DNA of 64,000 nt from Romboutsia_E sp900604535 (GTDB taxonomy: Bacteria; Bacillota; Clostridia; Peptostreptococcales; Peptostreptococcaceae). The stretch is from positions 26,462 to 90,461 of the forward strand of contig NZ_UWOT01000014.1 in assembly GCF_900604535.1 (NCBI RefSeq). The letters are read 5' to 3'. Positions 1 through 8,287 of the stretch are shown piece after piece (the first letter of the stretch is position 1; every line of letters starts with the position of its first letter). Below the pieces are notes generated by a model, which saw only the letters and a list, made by a program, of their open reading frames with translations, was not told the origin of the DNA and did no database searches. The translations under genes and the position numbers were made by a program.

Positions 1-1134
1 GCAATTTGAATCCAAAGTAGATGATAAAATACCATTTCCACTTTTAACTTGAGTTATAGATACATATTGCTTTTCATCTATATGAAATACTTTACCTCTT
101 AAAAATCGTCTTTGTTTACTACATTTATTATAATAATCACTAAGTACAGCTTTTTCTCTATTTATAGATATTTCATCTTTTCCACTAAGCTTTTCTAATA
201 TGGGTTTAACTAAAAGTTCAAAAGTTGTTAAAGCTGCTGTTGGATTTCCAGATAAACTTATTATAGGTGTTTGATTAAATTTACTAGCTAATACGGCTGA
301 ACCTGGCTTTATCGTTATTTTCCAAAATAACTTTTCGCCATTTATCATATCAATAGCCTCTTTTAATAAATCTTTATCTCCTACAGAAGCTCCCCCTGTT
401 GTTATTATTAAATCTACTTTGTTAGATAACTCTTTTATTCTACTTCCTATATCATAAGCATTATCGTCAGAGTGCTCTATATACTCACAATTAAAACCTA
501 ATTCTAAAATCCTTGCTAATATGCTATACTTGTTGCTATTATATATCTTTCCTTCTTCTAATTCTTTATCTATATCAAATACTTCATTTCCTGTGGTCAA
601 AAAAGCTATTTTAGGTTTTTTATAAACTGTAATTTCTTTTATACCAGAACTTGAAAGTATTCCTATATCTGAATACTCTAACTTCTTTCCACATCTTATC
701 AAAATTTGATTTTCCTTTATATCTTCTCCCTTAAAACATATATTTGCATCTTTTTCTATATCTTTTAGGAGTGTTATATATTCATTTTCACTTAATACAT
801 CTTCCTTTTTTATTACACCATTGCATCCCTTAGGTATTGGTGCTCCAGTCATAATTTTCACAGCTTCATGTTCTCTTACTTCACCTTTAAATACATCTCC
901 TGCAAAAACTTCCCCTATTACCTTATATCTAGAGTTTTCATTAATATTTTTAATATTTATAGCATATCCATCCATAGCTGATTTATCAAAAGGTGGATTA
1001 TTGATTTTTGAGTAAATATCTTCTGCAATTATGTTACCTATGCCATCAAGTATGAATACTTTTTCTTTTTCACACTTTTCAATATTAGAATTGAGTATTT
1101 CTAAACTTTCTTCTAAACTTATAAATGATTTCAT
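1..1134 (-). CDS. moeA: Molybdopterin molybdotransferase MoeA, partial (3' end beyond window)
   Basis: The minus-strand frame is open from an ATG at 1134 to the window edge (378 codons) with no stop, so the C-terminus is missing. It reads as MoeA, which inserts molybdate into adenylylated molybdopterin in the cytoplasm. Visible family features are the N-terminal NPPFDKSAMDGYA stretch (about residues 46-58), IMTGAPIPKG (about 93-102), the MoCF fold segments LTTGNEV and ITTGGASVGDKD, and the SLSGNPTAA loop near residue 298. The start agrees with family N-termini (MKSFISLEE). It is the last visible gene of the molybdoenzyme operon and is separated from mobB by a riboswitch-like leader with a terminator, so it may be controlled separately from the upstream genes. 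Identification is firm; only the missing C-terminus is unknown. Confidence 0.95.
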   Translation of the reverse strand, partial: MKSFISLEESLEILNSNIEKCEKEKVFILDGIGNIIAEDIYSKINNPPFDKSAMDGYAINIKNINENSRYKVIGEVFAGDVFKGEVREHEAVKIMTGAPIPKGCNGVIKKEDVLSENEYITLLKDIEKDANICFKGEDIKENQILIRCGKKLEYSDIGILSSSGIKEITVYKKPKIAFLTTGNEVFDIDKELEEGKIYNSNKYSILARILELGFNCEYIEHSDDNAYDIGSRIKELSNKVDLIITTGGASVGDKDLLKEAIDMINGEKLFWKITIKPGSAVLASKFNQTPIISLSGNPTAALTTFELLVKPILEKLSGKDEISINREKAVLSDYYNKCSKQRRFLRGKVFHIDEKQYVSITQVKSGNGILSSTLDSNC

Positions 1135-1223
1135 TTTTATCCTCTTTTCACATAATTTTAATTTATATATCAAAATATTTAATTATATGTAAAAATTCGC
1201 TTTCTTCAAGTGAAAATCCCCCT

Positions 1224-1263
1224 AAAAAATAAAAACTTATTACTTTTTTGTACAAGTAATAAG
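1224..1263 (-). terminator. Intrinsic terminator inside the moeA leader
   Basis: On the minus strand CTTATTACTT and AAGTAATAAG form a perfect 10-bp stem (plus 1236-1263) followed by TTTTTATTTTTT. It lies between the mobB stop and the moeA start, about 100 bases before the coding region. That is the expected place for an expression platform under riboswitch control. A competing upstream helix is possible from CAAATTA and TAATTTG just before it. Confidence 0.85.
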
Positions 1264-1299
1264 CCTTATCATTCAAATTAATACAGCATTTATAATAAT

Positions 1300-1418
1300 T
1301 TGATGCTTATTTTCCTTCCCAAAATGTGGAGATAATTTCTTTTCAAAAATTACCCTGTGAATTAAATTAATTCAGGCATAGCGTCCATAGTATTATCTTT
1401 AGGTTACTATGCTCAAGA
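1300..1418 (-). promoter_or_regulatory. Candidate molybdenum/tungsten cofactor riboswitch-like leader of moeA
   Basis: The mobB-moeA gap is transcribed on the minus strand and contains a GCATAG...CTATGC helix enclosing CCTAAAGAT. This is followed by CAGGG, a TAATTT/AAATTA hairpin, TCTCC and TTTTGGGAAGG. From memory, the CAGGG - hairpin - CUCC - GG - GAAGG order resembles the 3' half of the Moco RNA motif known from E. coli moaA, and the neighbouring genes are all Mo-cofactor genes. I could not align it to a covariance model. The terminator at 1224-1263 supports control by attenuation. Confidence 0.5.
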
Positions 1419-1430
1419 AAATATAATCAA

Positions 1431-1937
1431 TTAATTTTCAATTTTATAATCTTCTTCTTTTTCTATTAAGTCAGCTAGCTCTTTAAAGTTGCTTTTGTTT
1501 ATTACAGCTATATCCCCATAATTAAATGGTATATCACTAGCTATAGCTACTAATTTTTCCTTCGGTGAAATTATAGATTTACTTATTTTATCTCTATAAA
1601 TTTCTATTTTTCTAAGTGAACTCCTCTTATAACCTTCAACTAATATAATATCATTTTCACTATGTATATCTTTTATAATTTCATTTAAATTCATTTCTTC
1701 TTTTAATTCTTTTATTTTTGCATATCTATTTTTTGAAGATATTATAACAGTATCTGCTCCCGCTTGTCTATGTTTATATGTATCTTTTCCTTCATGATCT
1801 ATATCAAATCCATGTACATCATGTTTTATTGTGGCTATTTTATAATTTCTAGCTTTAAGTTCTTTTATAATGCCTTCCATTACAAAGGTTTTTCCAACAT
1901 TAGAGCAGCTGCCTACTATATTAATTACTTTTGCCAC
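1431..1937 (-). CDS. mobB: Molybdopterin-guanine dinucleotide biosynthesis adaptor MobB
   Basis: 168-aa cytoplasmic P-loop GTPase of the MobB family, which assists MobA in attaching GMP to molybdopterin. The Walker A motif GSCSNVGKT is at residues 9-17. The IATIKHDVHGFDID and RQAGADTVIISS stretches and the LVEGYKRS motif are typical. The start is GTG with AGGAGG six bases upstream. Length matches the family. It lies downstream of the reductase, ferredoxin and flavoprotein genes and upstream of moeA, so the operon supplies both the enzyme and part of its cofactor pathway. No mobA is visible in the window. Confidence 0.93.
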   Translation of the reverse strand: MAKVINIVGSCSNVGKTFVMEGIIKELKARNYKIATIKHDVHGFDIDHEGKDTYKHRQAGADTVIISSKNRYAKIKELKEEMNLNEIIKDIHSENDIILVEGYKRSSLRKIEIYRDKISKSIISPKEKLVAIASDIPFNYGDIAVINKSNFKELADLIEKEEDYKIEN

Positions 1938-1978
1938 TTCTTACCTCCTAAAATCATACCCGTATAACTATAAAAATA

Positions 1979-3205
1979 TTAATTGTAACTAAATTCTAAG
2001 TTTTTTTCTAGGTTAAAGAAATCTGCATAATCTATATCAAATATATTTTTCTTAACTCTTGATATATCTATATTTTCTTTTATCAGCTGAGTTAAAACTC
2101 CAGCGTAAGATAAATCACCTTGAATTATAGCTCCATATATTTTTCCATTCTTGTGAATTATCTTTTTATAATTACCATCACATTGTTGTATCTCTATATT
2201 ATAACTTTTATCTTCTACTTCTACCATACCTAATGATAATGTCGGTATTCCTAAAAAATTCATTGTATTTTTACTTCCAAAAAAGTCAGTCATCTCCGCA
2301 CTTATACCTAAAGCATTCTTAGCTGCTATTATGCCTTCTTTTACTGCTGTTGGCCATATTGGATTTCTTCCAGTAACATCTCCTGCACCATATATATTAT
2401 CTACAGAGGTTTTACCAAAAGTATCTATTATTAATCCAAATCTATCACACTCTACATTGCTATTTTCTAAAAAAGTTAAATTAGACCTTACCCCTGTAGC
2501 TACTACTACTAATTCGCATGGTATTTTTTCACCAGTATTTAAAAGTAATGCTTTTGGATTGTTATTTTTATCAATAAGTAACTTTTCAGCTTTTACTCCT
2601 AATTTTATACGTACATTGTTTGCCTTAAATTTATCTTCATATACTTTTGATGTATAGTTATCTAATTGAAGGGGAAGTATCTTATTACCCATTTCAACTA
2701 ATGTTAATTCAATATTATAATGAAGTAGTCCACTCAATGCGTCTATACCTACAAGACCAGCTCCTAAAACTACTACACTTTGTACCTTACTTGCCTTTTC
2801 TTTTATAAGTATAGCATCATCTAAGTTTCTAAGTCCTACAACATTATTAGCTTCTCTTAAATTTTCTATTGGTGGTATAAAAGATGATGCTCCACTAGCT
2901 ATTATTAAATTATCATAATCAATTACTTTATTATTAGATAAAACTACTTTATTTTCAGTATCAATAACTTTCTTTACTTCTACACCTTTTATCCAGTTTA
3001 TATTATAATTTTCAAAGAATTTTTCATCTGTAAAATTAAGTTGTTCTATATCTCTATGTTCAGATATATAATGATGTAGTATACATCTTGAATAAACATA
3101 CTCATCCTTTGATATTAATGTTATTTCACAGTTTTTATCAAACTCTCTTAATGTTTTTGCTGCACTAATTCCTGATGCTGAAGCACCTATAACTATAAAT
3201 CTCAT
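1979..3205 (-). CDS. FAD-dependent NAD(P)H oxidoreductase (pyridine nucleotide-disulfide family)
   Basis: 408-aa two-dinucleotide-fold flavoprotein. The FAD-binding GASASG is at residues 7-12, the second nucleotide fold VVLGAGLVGIDAL near 146-157, VVVATGVRSN near 240, and the C-terminal FAD motif IYGAGDVTG near 280. There is no CxxxxC redox disulfide, so it is closer to NADH oxidase / nitrite-reductase-type or ferredoxin reductases than to lipoamide dehydrogenase. It begins five bases after the ferredoxin gene and follows the molybdopterin reductase gene. The likely job is to pass electrons from NAD(P)H through the ferredoxin to the molybdoenzyme; this role is inferred from context. RBS TAGGAGG supports the ATG. 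Confidence 0.85.
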   Translation of the reverse strand: MRFIVIGASASGISAAKTLREFDKNCEITLISKDEYVYSRCILHHYISEHRDIEQLNFTDEKFFENYNINWIKGVEVKKVIDTENKVVLSNNKVIDYDNLIIASGASSFIPPIENLREANNVVGLRNLDDAILIKEKASKVQSVVVLGAGLVGIDALSGLLHYNIELTLVEMGNKILPLQLDNYTSKVYEDKFKANNVRIKLGVKAEKLLIDKNNNPKALLLNTGEKIPCELVVVATGVRSNLTFLENSNVECDRFGLIIDTFGKTSVDNIYGAGDVTGRNPIWPTAVKEGIIAAKNALGISAEMTDFFGSKNTMNFLGIPTLSLGMVEVEDKSYNIEIQQCDGNYKKIIHKNGKIYGAIIQGDLSYAGVLTQLIKENIDISRVKKNIFDIDYADFFNLEKNLEFSYN

Positions 3206-3209
3206 AATA

Positions 3210-3617
3210 TTATACCTCCTCTAATGTAATAGCTCTCATAAGGCATTTCTCTACACACTGAGGTGTACCTTTTTCTGTACTTTTACATCCATCACATTTC
3301 ATGATCTCTTTGTGAAGCGTACTCTCTGCTTTTAATACACCATATGGACAGGCCATTATACACATATAGCAACTAGCACATTTATCTTTATCATATTTTA
3401 CAAGACCAGCTTCATTATCTTTACTCATAGCACCTGTCATACAAGTATATACACATTCTGGTTTATCACAGTGTCTACAGAAAATTGGAGCATATATCCC
3501 ATTAGAATCTATTGTTATTCTACTTCTACTTTCTTCAGAATTATGCGATACGATACAGGCTGTAGTACAAGTTAAACATCCAACACATTTAGATCTATCA
3601 ATTTTTATTCTCTTCAT
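3210..3617 (-). CDS. Four-cluster [4Fe-4S] ferredoxin, HycB/HydN-like electron transfer subunit
   Basis: 135 aa with four cysteine groups: CVGCLTCTTAC (about residues 11-21), CRHCDKPECVYTC (47-59), CASCYMCIMACP (80-91) and CDGCKSTEKGTPQCVEKC (108-125). This is the arrangement of the 4 x [4Fe-4S] electron-transfer subunits that partner molybdopterin oxidoreductases. It is cytoplasmic, with no signal sequence. It sits 12 bases downstream of the catalytic gene and 4 bases upstream of the flavoprotein gene, so it is probably the wire between them. In Clostridium perfringens a similar set of reductase, ferredoxin-like and NAD(P)H oxidase-like genes serves nitrate reduction. Confidence 0.9.
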   Translation of the reverse strand: MKRIKIDRSKCVGCLTCTTACIVSHNSEESRSRITIDSNGIYAPIFCRHCDKPECVYTCMTGAMSKDNEAGLVKYDKDKCASCYMCIMACPYGVLKAESTLHKEIMKCDGCKSTEKGTPQCVEKCLMRAITLEEV

Positions 3618-3629
3618 ATTTACTACCTC

Positions 3630-5720
3630 TTACTTTTTCATTATTTTTACTGGTACTGTTTTAAATGATGGTTCTTTTGAATATGGATCGTAAATAGATG
3701 GTGTAAGTGCATTTGTTTCTATATAGTGTATTGGTGCATATAAGTGATCTTTTTTTACTGTATCACTTATTTTTACATCAAATTCACTACAAACTCCATT
3801 CATTGACTTCACCTTTACTCTTTCATTTTCGCTTATATTTAACTCTTTAGCTAATTCTGGATTCATAAACATATAAGATTTTTCAGAGTATATTTTTATA
3901 CTTTCATCAATCTCTCTAGTTCTTACATTTGTATGCCATTGTCCTACTGTTCCTCTTCCTGAGTTAAAAATATATGGATACTCTTCATTTGTTTTCATAG
4001 GATTTTCTCTTACATCTTCAAAGTGGAACTTAGCTTTTTTAGAAGGTGTATAATATTTACAATCTTCATAGAGTCTTCTTTCATCCTCACTTATAATGTC
4101 CCCTTCTTTAAATGGCCATTGAACTCCTTTTGAGCCTTCTTTATTTGGACCTTCTAGTAATTCATAAGTAACACCTGTTATATCACAAGGCATTCCCTTT
4201 GAACATTTTTTTAATAATTCAAAGGCATCTCTTGGAGTTTTCCAATTATCTAGTAAGCTTCCCATTCCTAAATGTTTACCTATGTTGTATATTATTTCAT
4301 AATCACTTAGCTCGCCTTCTTCTTTTTGTAAAACTGGATTAACTTTAGATAATCTTCGTTCCGTATTTATTAGTACTCCTTCTTTTTTAATTGCAGGCAC
4401 TGATGGTAAAAATAAATCAGCCAACTGTGCTGTATGTGTATCTGAATATATGTCTTGAACAACTAGGAATTCAAGATTCTGTGCCGCCTTTCTAAATTCG
4501 TCATTATTTGCCCAAGAATGTCTTGGATTAGTACATAGTATCCATAACCCTTTTATTTCTCCAGCTATAGCTTTTTCTATTATTGCATTGTATGGAATAG
4601 TTGGTTTTGTAGCAAGTATACTTTCATCTACCTCTAAAGCCTCTGATACTGCTTTTCTTCTGATTGGATTATCAAAATCTCCTCCGCCATATAATCCTGA
4701 AGTATTGCTAAATGCTCTTGATCCCATGGCATTACATTGTCCTGTTAATGAATTTGCTCCTGTGCCTGGTTTGCCCATATTTCCGGTCATTAAAGCTATG
4801 TTTATTATTGCTTGAGCTGTTCTTACCCCCTCATAGCTTTGGTTAACTCCCATAGTCCACCATAACGAAACTCTTTTTCCTTCATATATTGTTTTAGCTA
4901 AATTATATACTCTCTCTTTAGATATACCAGTTTTTTCATAAACAGTATCTAAAGTAAATTTACTTACATGTTCCTTAAATTCTTCGAAGCCTTCAGTGTT
5001 ATCTTCTATATAATTTTTATTTATCCATTCATTTTCTATTAATACATTGGCAACGGTATATAAAAGACTTAAATCCCCTTTAGGATTTATATCTATCCAT
5101 TCATTAGCCATCATAGCAGTTTCCGACTTTCTTGGATCTATGACTATTATATTTGCGTCTTTATTATGTTCCATTATACGCCCCCAGAATACTGGATGAG
5201 CTATTACTGGATTTGCTCCTATAAATATTAATGTATCTGAAAGCTCAGCATCTTTTAAAGTATATGGAGGTGCATCAAATCCAAAGGTTTGCTTGTGAGC
5301 TACAACTGATGTTGCCATACATAATCTCGTATTTCCATCACCATTTATCTTCATATAATTTCTACCTACATGGCCAAGTATAGCCATGTCTTCTGTTGTC
5401 ATCTGACCTGTGCTTATATAAGCTACACTTTCTTTCCCGTACTTTTCTTGAATATCAGTCATTTTCTTTACAAATACTTTAAATCCTTCTTCCCAAGATA
5501 TTTCTTTTATATTTCCATTTTCATCTTTTAAAAGAGGATATATGCTTTTTTTAACTTTAGTTTGTTGTTTATCTAAATTTAATCCTTTTATACAGCAAAA
5601 ACCTTTATTAACAGGATAATGCTTTGTTGGACTTACTTTTATTATTTTTTCACCTTCAACATAAAAATCTATGTTACAAGCTAATGCACATAAGTTACAA
5701 GTAGATTGAATTTTCTTCAT
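3630..5720 (-). CDS. Molybdopterin oxidoreductase, assimilatory/NasA-NarB-like nitrate reductase catalytic subunit
   Basis: 696-aa bis-MGD enzyme. The N-terminal [4Fe-4S] motif C8xxC11xxxC15 with a final Cys at 42 or 43 is present, and the molybdenum ligand appears to be Cys134 in NTRLCMATSVV. That sequence matches the NapA/NasA cysteine-ligand subtype and not selenocysteine formate dehydrogenases. The C-terminal molydop-binding domain begins near residue 580 (YIFNSGRGTVGQWHTN). No Tat signal is present, so it is cytoplasmic. It is slightly short for NasA, without an extra [2Fe-2S] domain. The operon with ferredoxin, reductase, mobB, moeA and an anion channel favours nitrate as substrate. Formate or another oxyanion cannot be excluded by reading. 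Confidence 0.82.
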   Translation of the reverse strand: MKKIQSTCNLCALACNIDFYVEGEKIIKVSPTKHYPVNKGFCCIKGLNLDKQQTKVKKSIYPLLKDENGNIKEISWEEGFKVFVKKMTDIQEKYGKESVAYISTGQMTTEDMAILGHVGRNYMKINGDGNTRLCMATSVVAHKQTFGFDAPPYTLKDAELSDTLIFIGANPVIAHPVFWGRIMEHNKDANIIVIDPRKSETAMMANEWIDINPKGDLSLLYTVANVLIENEWINKNYIEDNTEGFEEFKEHVSKFTLDTVYEKTGISKERVYNLAKTIYEGKRVSLWWTMGVNQSYEGVRTAQAIINIALMTGNMGKPGTGANSLTGQCNAMGSRAFSNTSGLYGGGDFDNPIRRKAVSEALEVDESILATKPTIPYNAIIEKAIAGEIKGLWILCTNPRHSWANNDEFRKAAQNLEFLVVQDIYSDTHTAQLADLFLPSVPAIKKEGVLINTERRLSKVNPVLQKEEGELSDYEIIYNIGKHLGMGSLLDNWKTPRDAFELLKKCSKGMPCDITGVTYELLEGPNKEGSKGVQWPFKEGDIISEDERRLYEDCKYYTPSKKAKFHFEDVRENPMKTNEEYPYIFNSGRGTVGQWHTNVRTREIDESIKIYSEKSYMFMNPELAKELNISENERVKVKSMNGVCSEFDVKISDTVKKDHLYAPIHYIETNALTPSIYDPYSKEPSFKTVPVKIMKK

Positions 5721-5769
5721 ATATTTATTCTCCTATTCGGTTAAGTTTTAACAATTATTTTTAGTTTAC

Positions 5770-6753
5770 TTATTTTTTATAACTATTCACTAACATTTTC
5801 ATAAAATTAAATAAAACAAATGATATTATTGCCGTTGTTATATAAATTTGAACACCTGATAATTCTTTTACAATTATTGATAAAGTAGTATATCCATTAG
5901 CTTCTAAAAAACCACTCATTTTTACGGATGCTACAATTCCTATAGCCATTGGGAAAGTAAGTCCTGCAAATCCAGGATTAAACTTAAAACTAAAGAATTT
6001 TGGCATTTTGTATAAAACAAATACTAATGATAATAAAACTACAATGTATAATCCATAAACTATTGCTGAGTTTGGATTTTGTATAAAGTTAAAATAACTT
6101 ACCAAGCAAAGACTTGATGGTGCTAATATTATCGCTTGAGTATGATACATCGGATCTTTTACATCATATTTTACTAATCTATAAATCATAAATGGCATTA
6201 TTATACATAAAACAGTTATTCCATAATACACTACTATTTTGCATATTTCCGGCTCATTCATGACTCCACCAACTACTGTTGATACCATTATTCCATTGTA
6301 AGTGACAAACCAGCTCGGTAAAAAAGTATTCATATTAAATCCTTTTATAACATTCCTATAAGTAAATATAACTATATGTATAGCATGAATTATAAGACCT
6401 ACAAACCACAAACATTTTCCTAATATTGAGTTAAAAGTAAAAACATAACTTCCTAAAATCATAATAACCATTGTTATTCCTGCATATAAACTTGCTGGAA
6501 CTGTATTAGAGTATTCTTTTTTTACTGTGTCAAAACAACATATTATTTTTATTATATATGCTATTAAAGTTATTGTTGCTGCCAATGCAGTTATATGCCT
6601 TATTCCATTATATCCAAGCGGTAAATATATATTTGAAAGAGTTAATGCTCCTACAAATGTTGGCATAACCGCAATTGGCATATTCCTAACTTTCTCAATA
6701 AATGAAGTTTTCTCCATAATTCCATTTATTTCCTTTAATGTAACATTCTCCAT
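5770..6753 (-). CDS. TDT/SLAC1-TehA family anion channel or transporter
   Basis: 327 aa, almost entirely hydrophobic, with about ten predicted membrane spans. It begins with an amphipathic N-terminus and a MPIAVMPTFVGALTLSN first span, which is typical of the tellurite-resistance/dicarboxylate transporter (TDT) family related to TehA and plant SLAC1. SLAC1 relatives conduct chloride and nitrate. This gene leads an operon encoding a nitrate-reductase-like enzyme. The inference is that it moves nitrate in or nitrite out. Malate or other dicarboxylates are alternative substrates. The RBS is GAGGGGG. A Crp/Fnr-type site lies about 110 bases upstream of the start. Confidence 0.82.
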   Translation of the reverse strand: MENVTLKEINGIMEKTSFIEKVRNMPIAVMPTFVGALTLSNIYLPLGYNGIRHITALAATITLIAYIIKIICCFDTVKKEYSNTVPASLYAGITMVIMILGSYVFTFNSILGKCLWFVGLIIHAIHIVIFTYRNVIKGFNMNTFLPSWFVTYNGIMVSTVVGGVMNEPEICKIVVYYGITVLCIIMPFMIYRLVKYDVKDPMYHTQAIILAPSSLCLVSYFNFIQNPNSAIVYGLYIVVLLSLVFVLYKMPKFFSFKFNPGFAGLTFPMAIGIVASVKMSGFLEANGYTTLSIIVKELSGVQIYITTAIISFVLFNFMKMLVNSYKK

Positions 6754-6835
6754 AGAATATCCCCCTCATTACTTTTCAAGTTATTTTTTTAACAAATATT
6801 CATGTCGTTTATTGTTAATTTTTATACAATATAAT

Positions 6836-6876
6836 ATTATAATATATTCATATTTATTTCTGTGATATATGTCACA
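6836..6876 (-). promoter_or_regulatory. Class II Crp/Fnr-type promoter of the molybdoenzyme operon
   Basis: TGTGATATATGTCACA (6861-6876) is a perfect TGTGA-N6-TCACA palindrome. On the minus strand a TATAAT -10 box lies at 6841-6836, which puts the palindrome centre about 40 bases upstream of the expected start. That is the usual class II activator position. No Crp/Fnr regulator gene is in the window. The factor could be Fnr-like, NO-sensing or nitrate-responsive; that is inference. Confidence 0.65.
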
Positions 6877-6892
6877 TATTTTTCATGTATAC

Positions 6893-6930
6893 AAAAAAGA
6901 GCAAATTTAACTTTAAATTTGCTCTTTTTT
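6893..6930 (-). terminator. Terminator of the phzF-like gene
   Basis: AGAGCAAATTT and AAATTTGCTCT form an 11-bp stem at 6898-6925 flanked by A and T runs on both sides. It lies directly after the minus-strand stop at 6938, so it ends that gene and insulates the molybdoenzyme promoter. Confidence 0.85.
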
Positions 6931-6937
6931 ATATTAT

Positions 6938-7723
6938 TTATATATAAATTTCACCCTTTAAGTATAATCTTGCTTTTCCACTTATTTTGACTCTATCTCC
7001 GTCTACTTCACAAACTAAAATACCTTCTCTATCTGATAATTGTTTTGTAATCATCTTATTCTTTTTTAATTTTGCAGACCAAAGAGGTATCAAACTACTG
7101 TGAGATGAACCAGTTACAAGATCTTCATTCACTTCTAATTTTGGAAAAAAGCAACGTGATATAAAATCTTCATTTTTTCCAATTGATGTAACAACTATAC
7201 CTATACCATCTGTTAATAACTCTAATTTTGAAAAATCGGGATTTAATGATTTAATATCATCTTCTTTATTGTAAATAAGAATTAAATCCCTTGATAAGTA
7301 TGCTTCTAATGGTGCCTTTCCAATTGCTTCTATTATGTCATTACTTATATTTACTTTTTTAGGCATCCTATTTGGAAAATTCATTGTATAAGATTCTTTG
7401 TCCTTAGTAACTTCTAATACCCCACTTAATGTTGAAAATTTTATTTTATCAATATTTTTATCTATATAGTTAAATATTACAAATGCTGATGCAAGCGTTG
7501 CATGTCCACATAAATCTATCTCAGCTTTTGGTGTGAACCATTTTAAATCATAACAATCTTCACAGTTTTTATTTTTTGTGACAAAAGCTGTTTCTGATAA
7601 ATTATTTTCAGATGCAATTTTTTGCATTATACTATGTTCAATTGAGTTATCTAGTATACATACACCTGCTGGATTCCCACCAAAAGTTTTTTCTGTAAAA
7701 GCATCTACAATATAGTACTTCAT
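6938..7723 (-). CDS. PhzF family isomerase/epimerase-like protein
   Basis: 261 aa with the PhzF fold signatures: DAFTEKTFGGNPAGVCIL at the N-terminus (residues 7-24), the AEIDLCGHATLA segment near residue 68-79, and VTGSSHSSLIPLW in the second half. PhzF relatives have a diaminopimelate-epimerase-like fold. Members outside phenazine clusters mostly have no known substrate. No phenazine genes are nearby, so phenazine synthesis should not be inferred. The length is normal. Start ATG with GAAGGGGGAAA upstream. It appears to be transcribed alone, ended by the hairpin at 6893-6930. Confidence 0.85.
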   Translation of the reverse strand: MKYYIVDAFTEKTFGGNPAGVCILDNSIEHSIMQKIASENNLSETAFVTKNKNCEDCYDLKWFTPKAEIDLCGHATLASAFVIFNYIDKNIDKIKFSTLSGVLEVTKDKESYTMNFPNRMPKKVNISNDIIEAIGKAPLEAYLSRDLILIYNKEDDIKSLNPDFSKLELLTDGIGIVVTSIGKNEDFISRCFFPKLEVNEDLVTGSSHSSLIPLWSAKLKKNKMITKQLSDREGILVCEVDGDRVKISGKARLYLKGEIYI

Positions 7724-7770
7724 AATATTTCCCCCTTCTATACGCTTTAGCGACTTTATAACATACTTTA

Positions 7771-8142
7771 TTATATTACTATGGTTGGTATATTATAAAT
7801 ATTTAAAACATCTTTCAATCCATCTATTATTTCTTCTCTTGAAAAATTATATACTTCTAATTTTTTATCATCATATTTATTAATAGTACTATAGAAATCA
7901 ATTGCTAATTTTAAGTAATCATTATTATCTTTATCTAGATTTTTGAAAATTAAATCTTCGCTTTCACATATTTTATCTTCTTGTAATAATGACTTTATTT
8001 TTTTATATAAAAGATCACACTCTGTTAAATTACTATCATTTTCTATTTCATAAGTAATTGTATCTTTGTTAAATATTATTTTAGCTACAAATCTAACTAA
8101 ATCTTCTATTTGATTAAGTAACCAGTCTTGTTTATATCCCAT
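7771..8142 (-). CDS. Conserved hypothetical protein (resembles DUF6483)
   Basis: 123-aa soluble, mostly helical, acidic protein starting MGYKQDWLLNQIEDLVRFVAKIIF. This N-terminal pattern recalls small clostridial proteins grouped as DUF6483, as far as I remember. No enzymatic motif is visible. A strong TAAGGAGGG RBS precedes the ATG, so it is probably a real gene. The neighbours (phzF-like, panF) do not suggest a role. Confidence 0.6.
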   Translation of the reverse strand: MGYKQDWLLNQIEDLVRFVAKIIFNKDTITYEIENDSNLTECDLLYKKIKSLLQEDKICESEDLIFKNLDKDNNDYLKLAIDFYSTINKYDDKKLEVYNFSREEIIDGLKDVLNIYNIPTIVI

Positions 8143-8287
8143 AACTTTCCCTCCTTATTGTGCCCTACTAAAAGTATATCTTTTATTTTCTATTTAGTAT
8201 AATTAAATATATTAATTTATTAAAATAATATAAATAGTAATAACCTAAATTATTTTACTTTAACTTTTTAATATTCTTAAATTTATA

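Noticed and set aside
821..1015. Plus-strand 64-aa frame within moeA
   Set aside because: Antisense shadow of a well-conserved MoeA coding region.
6938..7723. Phenazine biosynthesis
   Set aside because: Only a PhzF-family protein is present, and the family has many other members.
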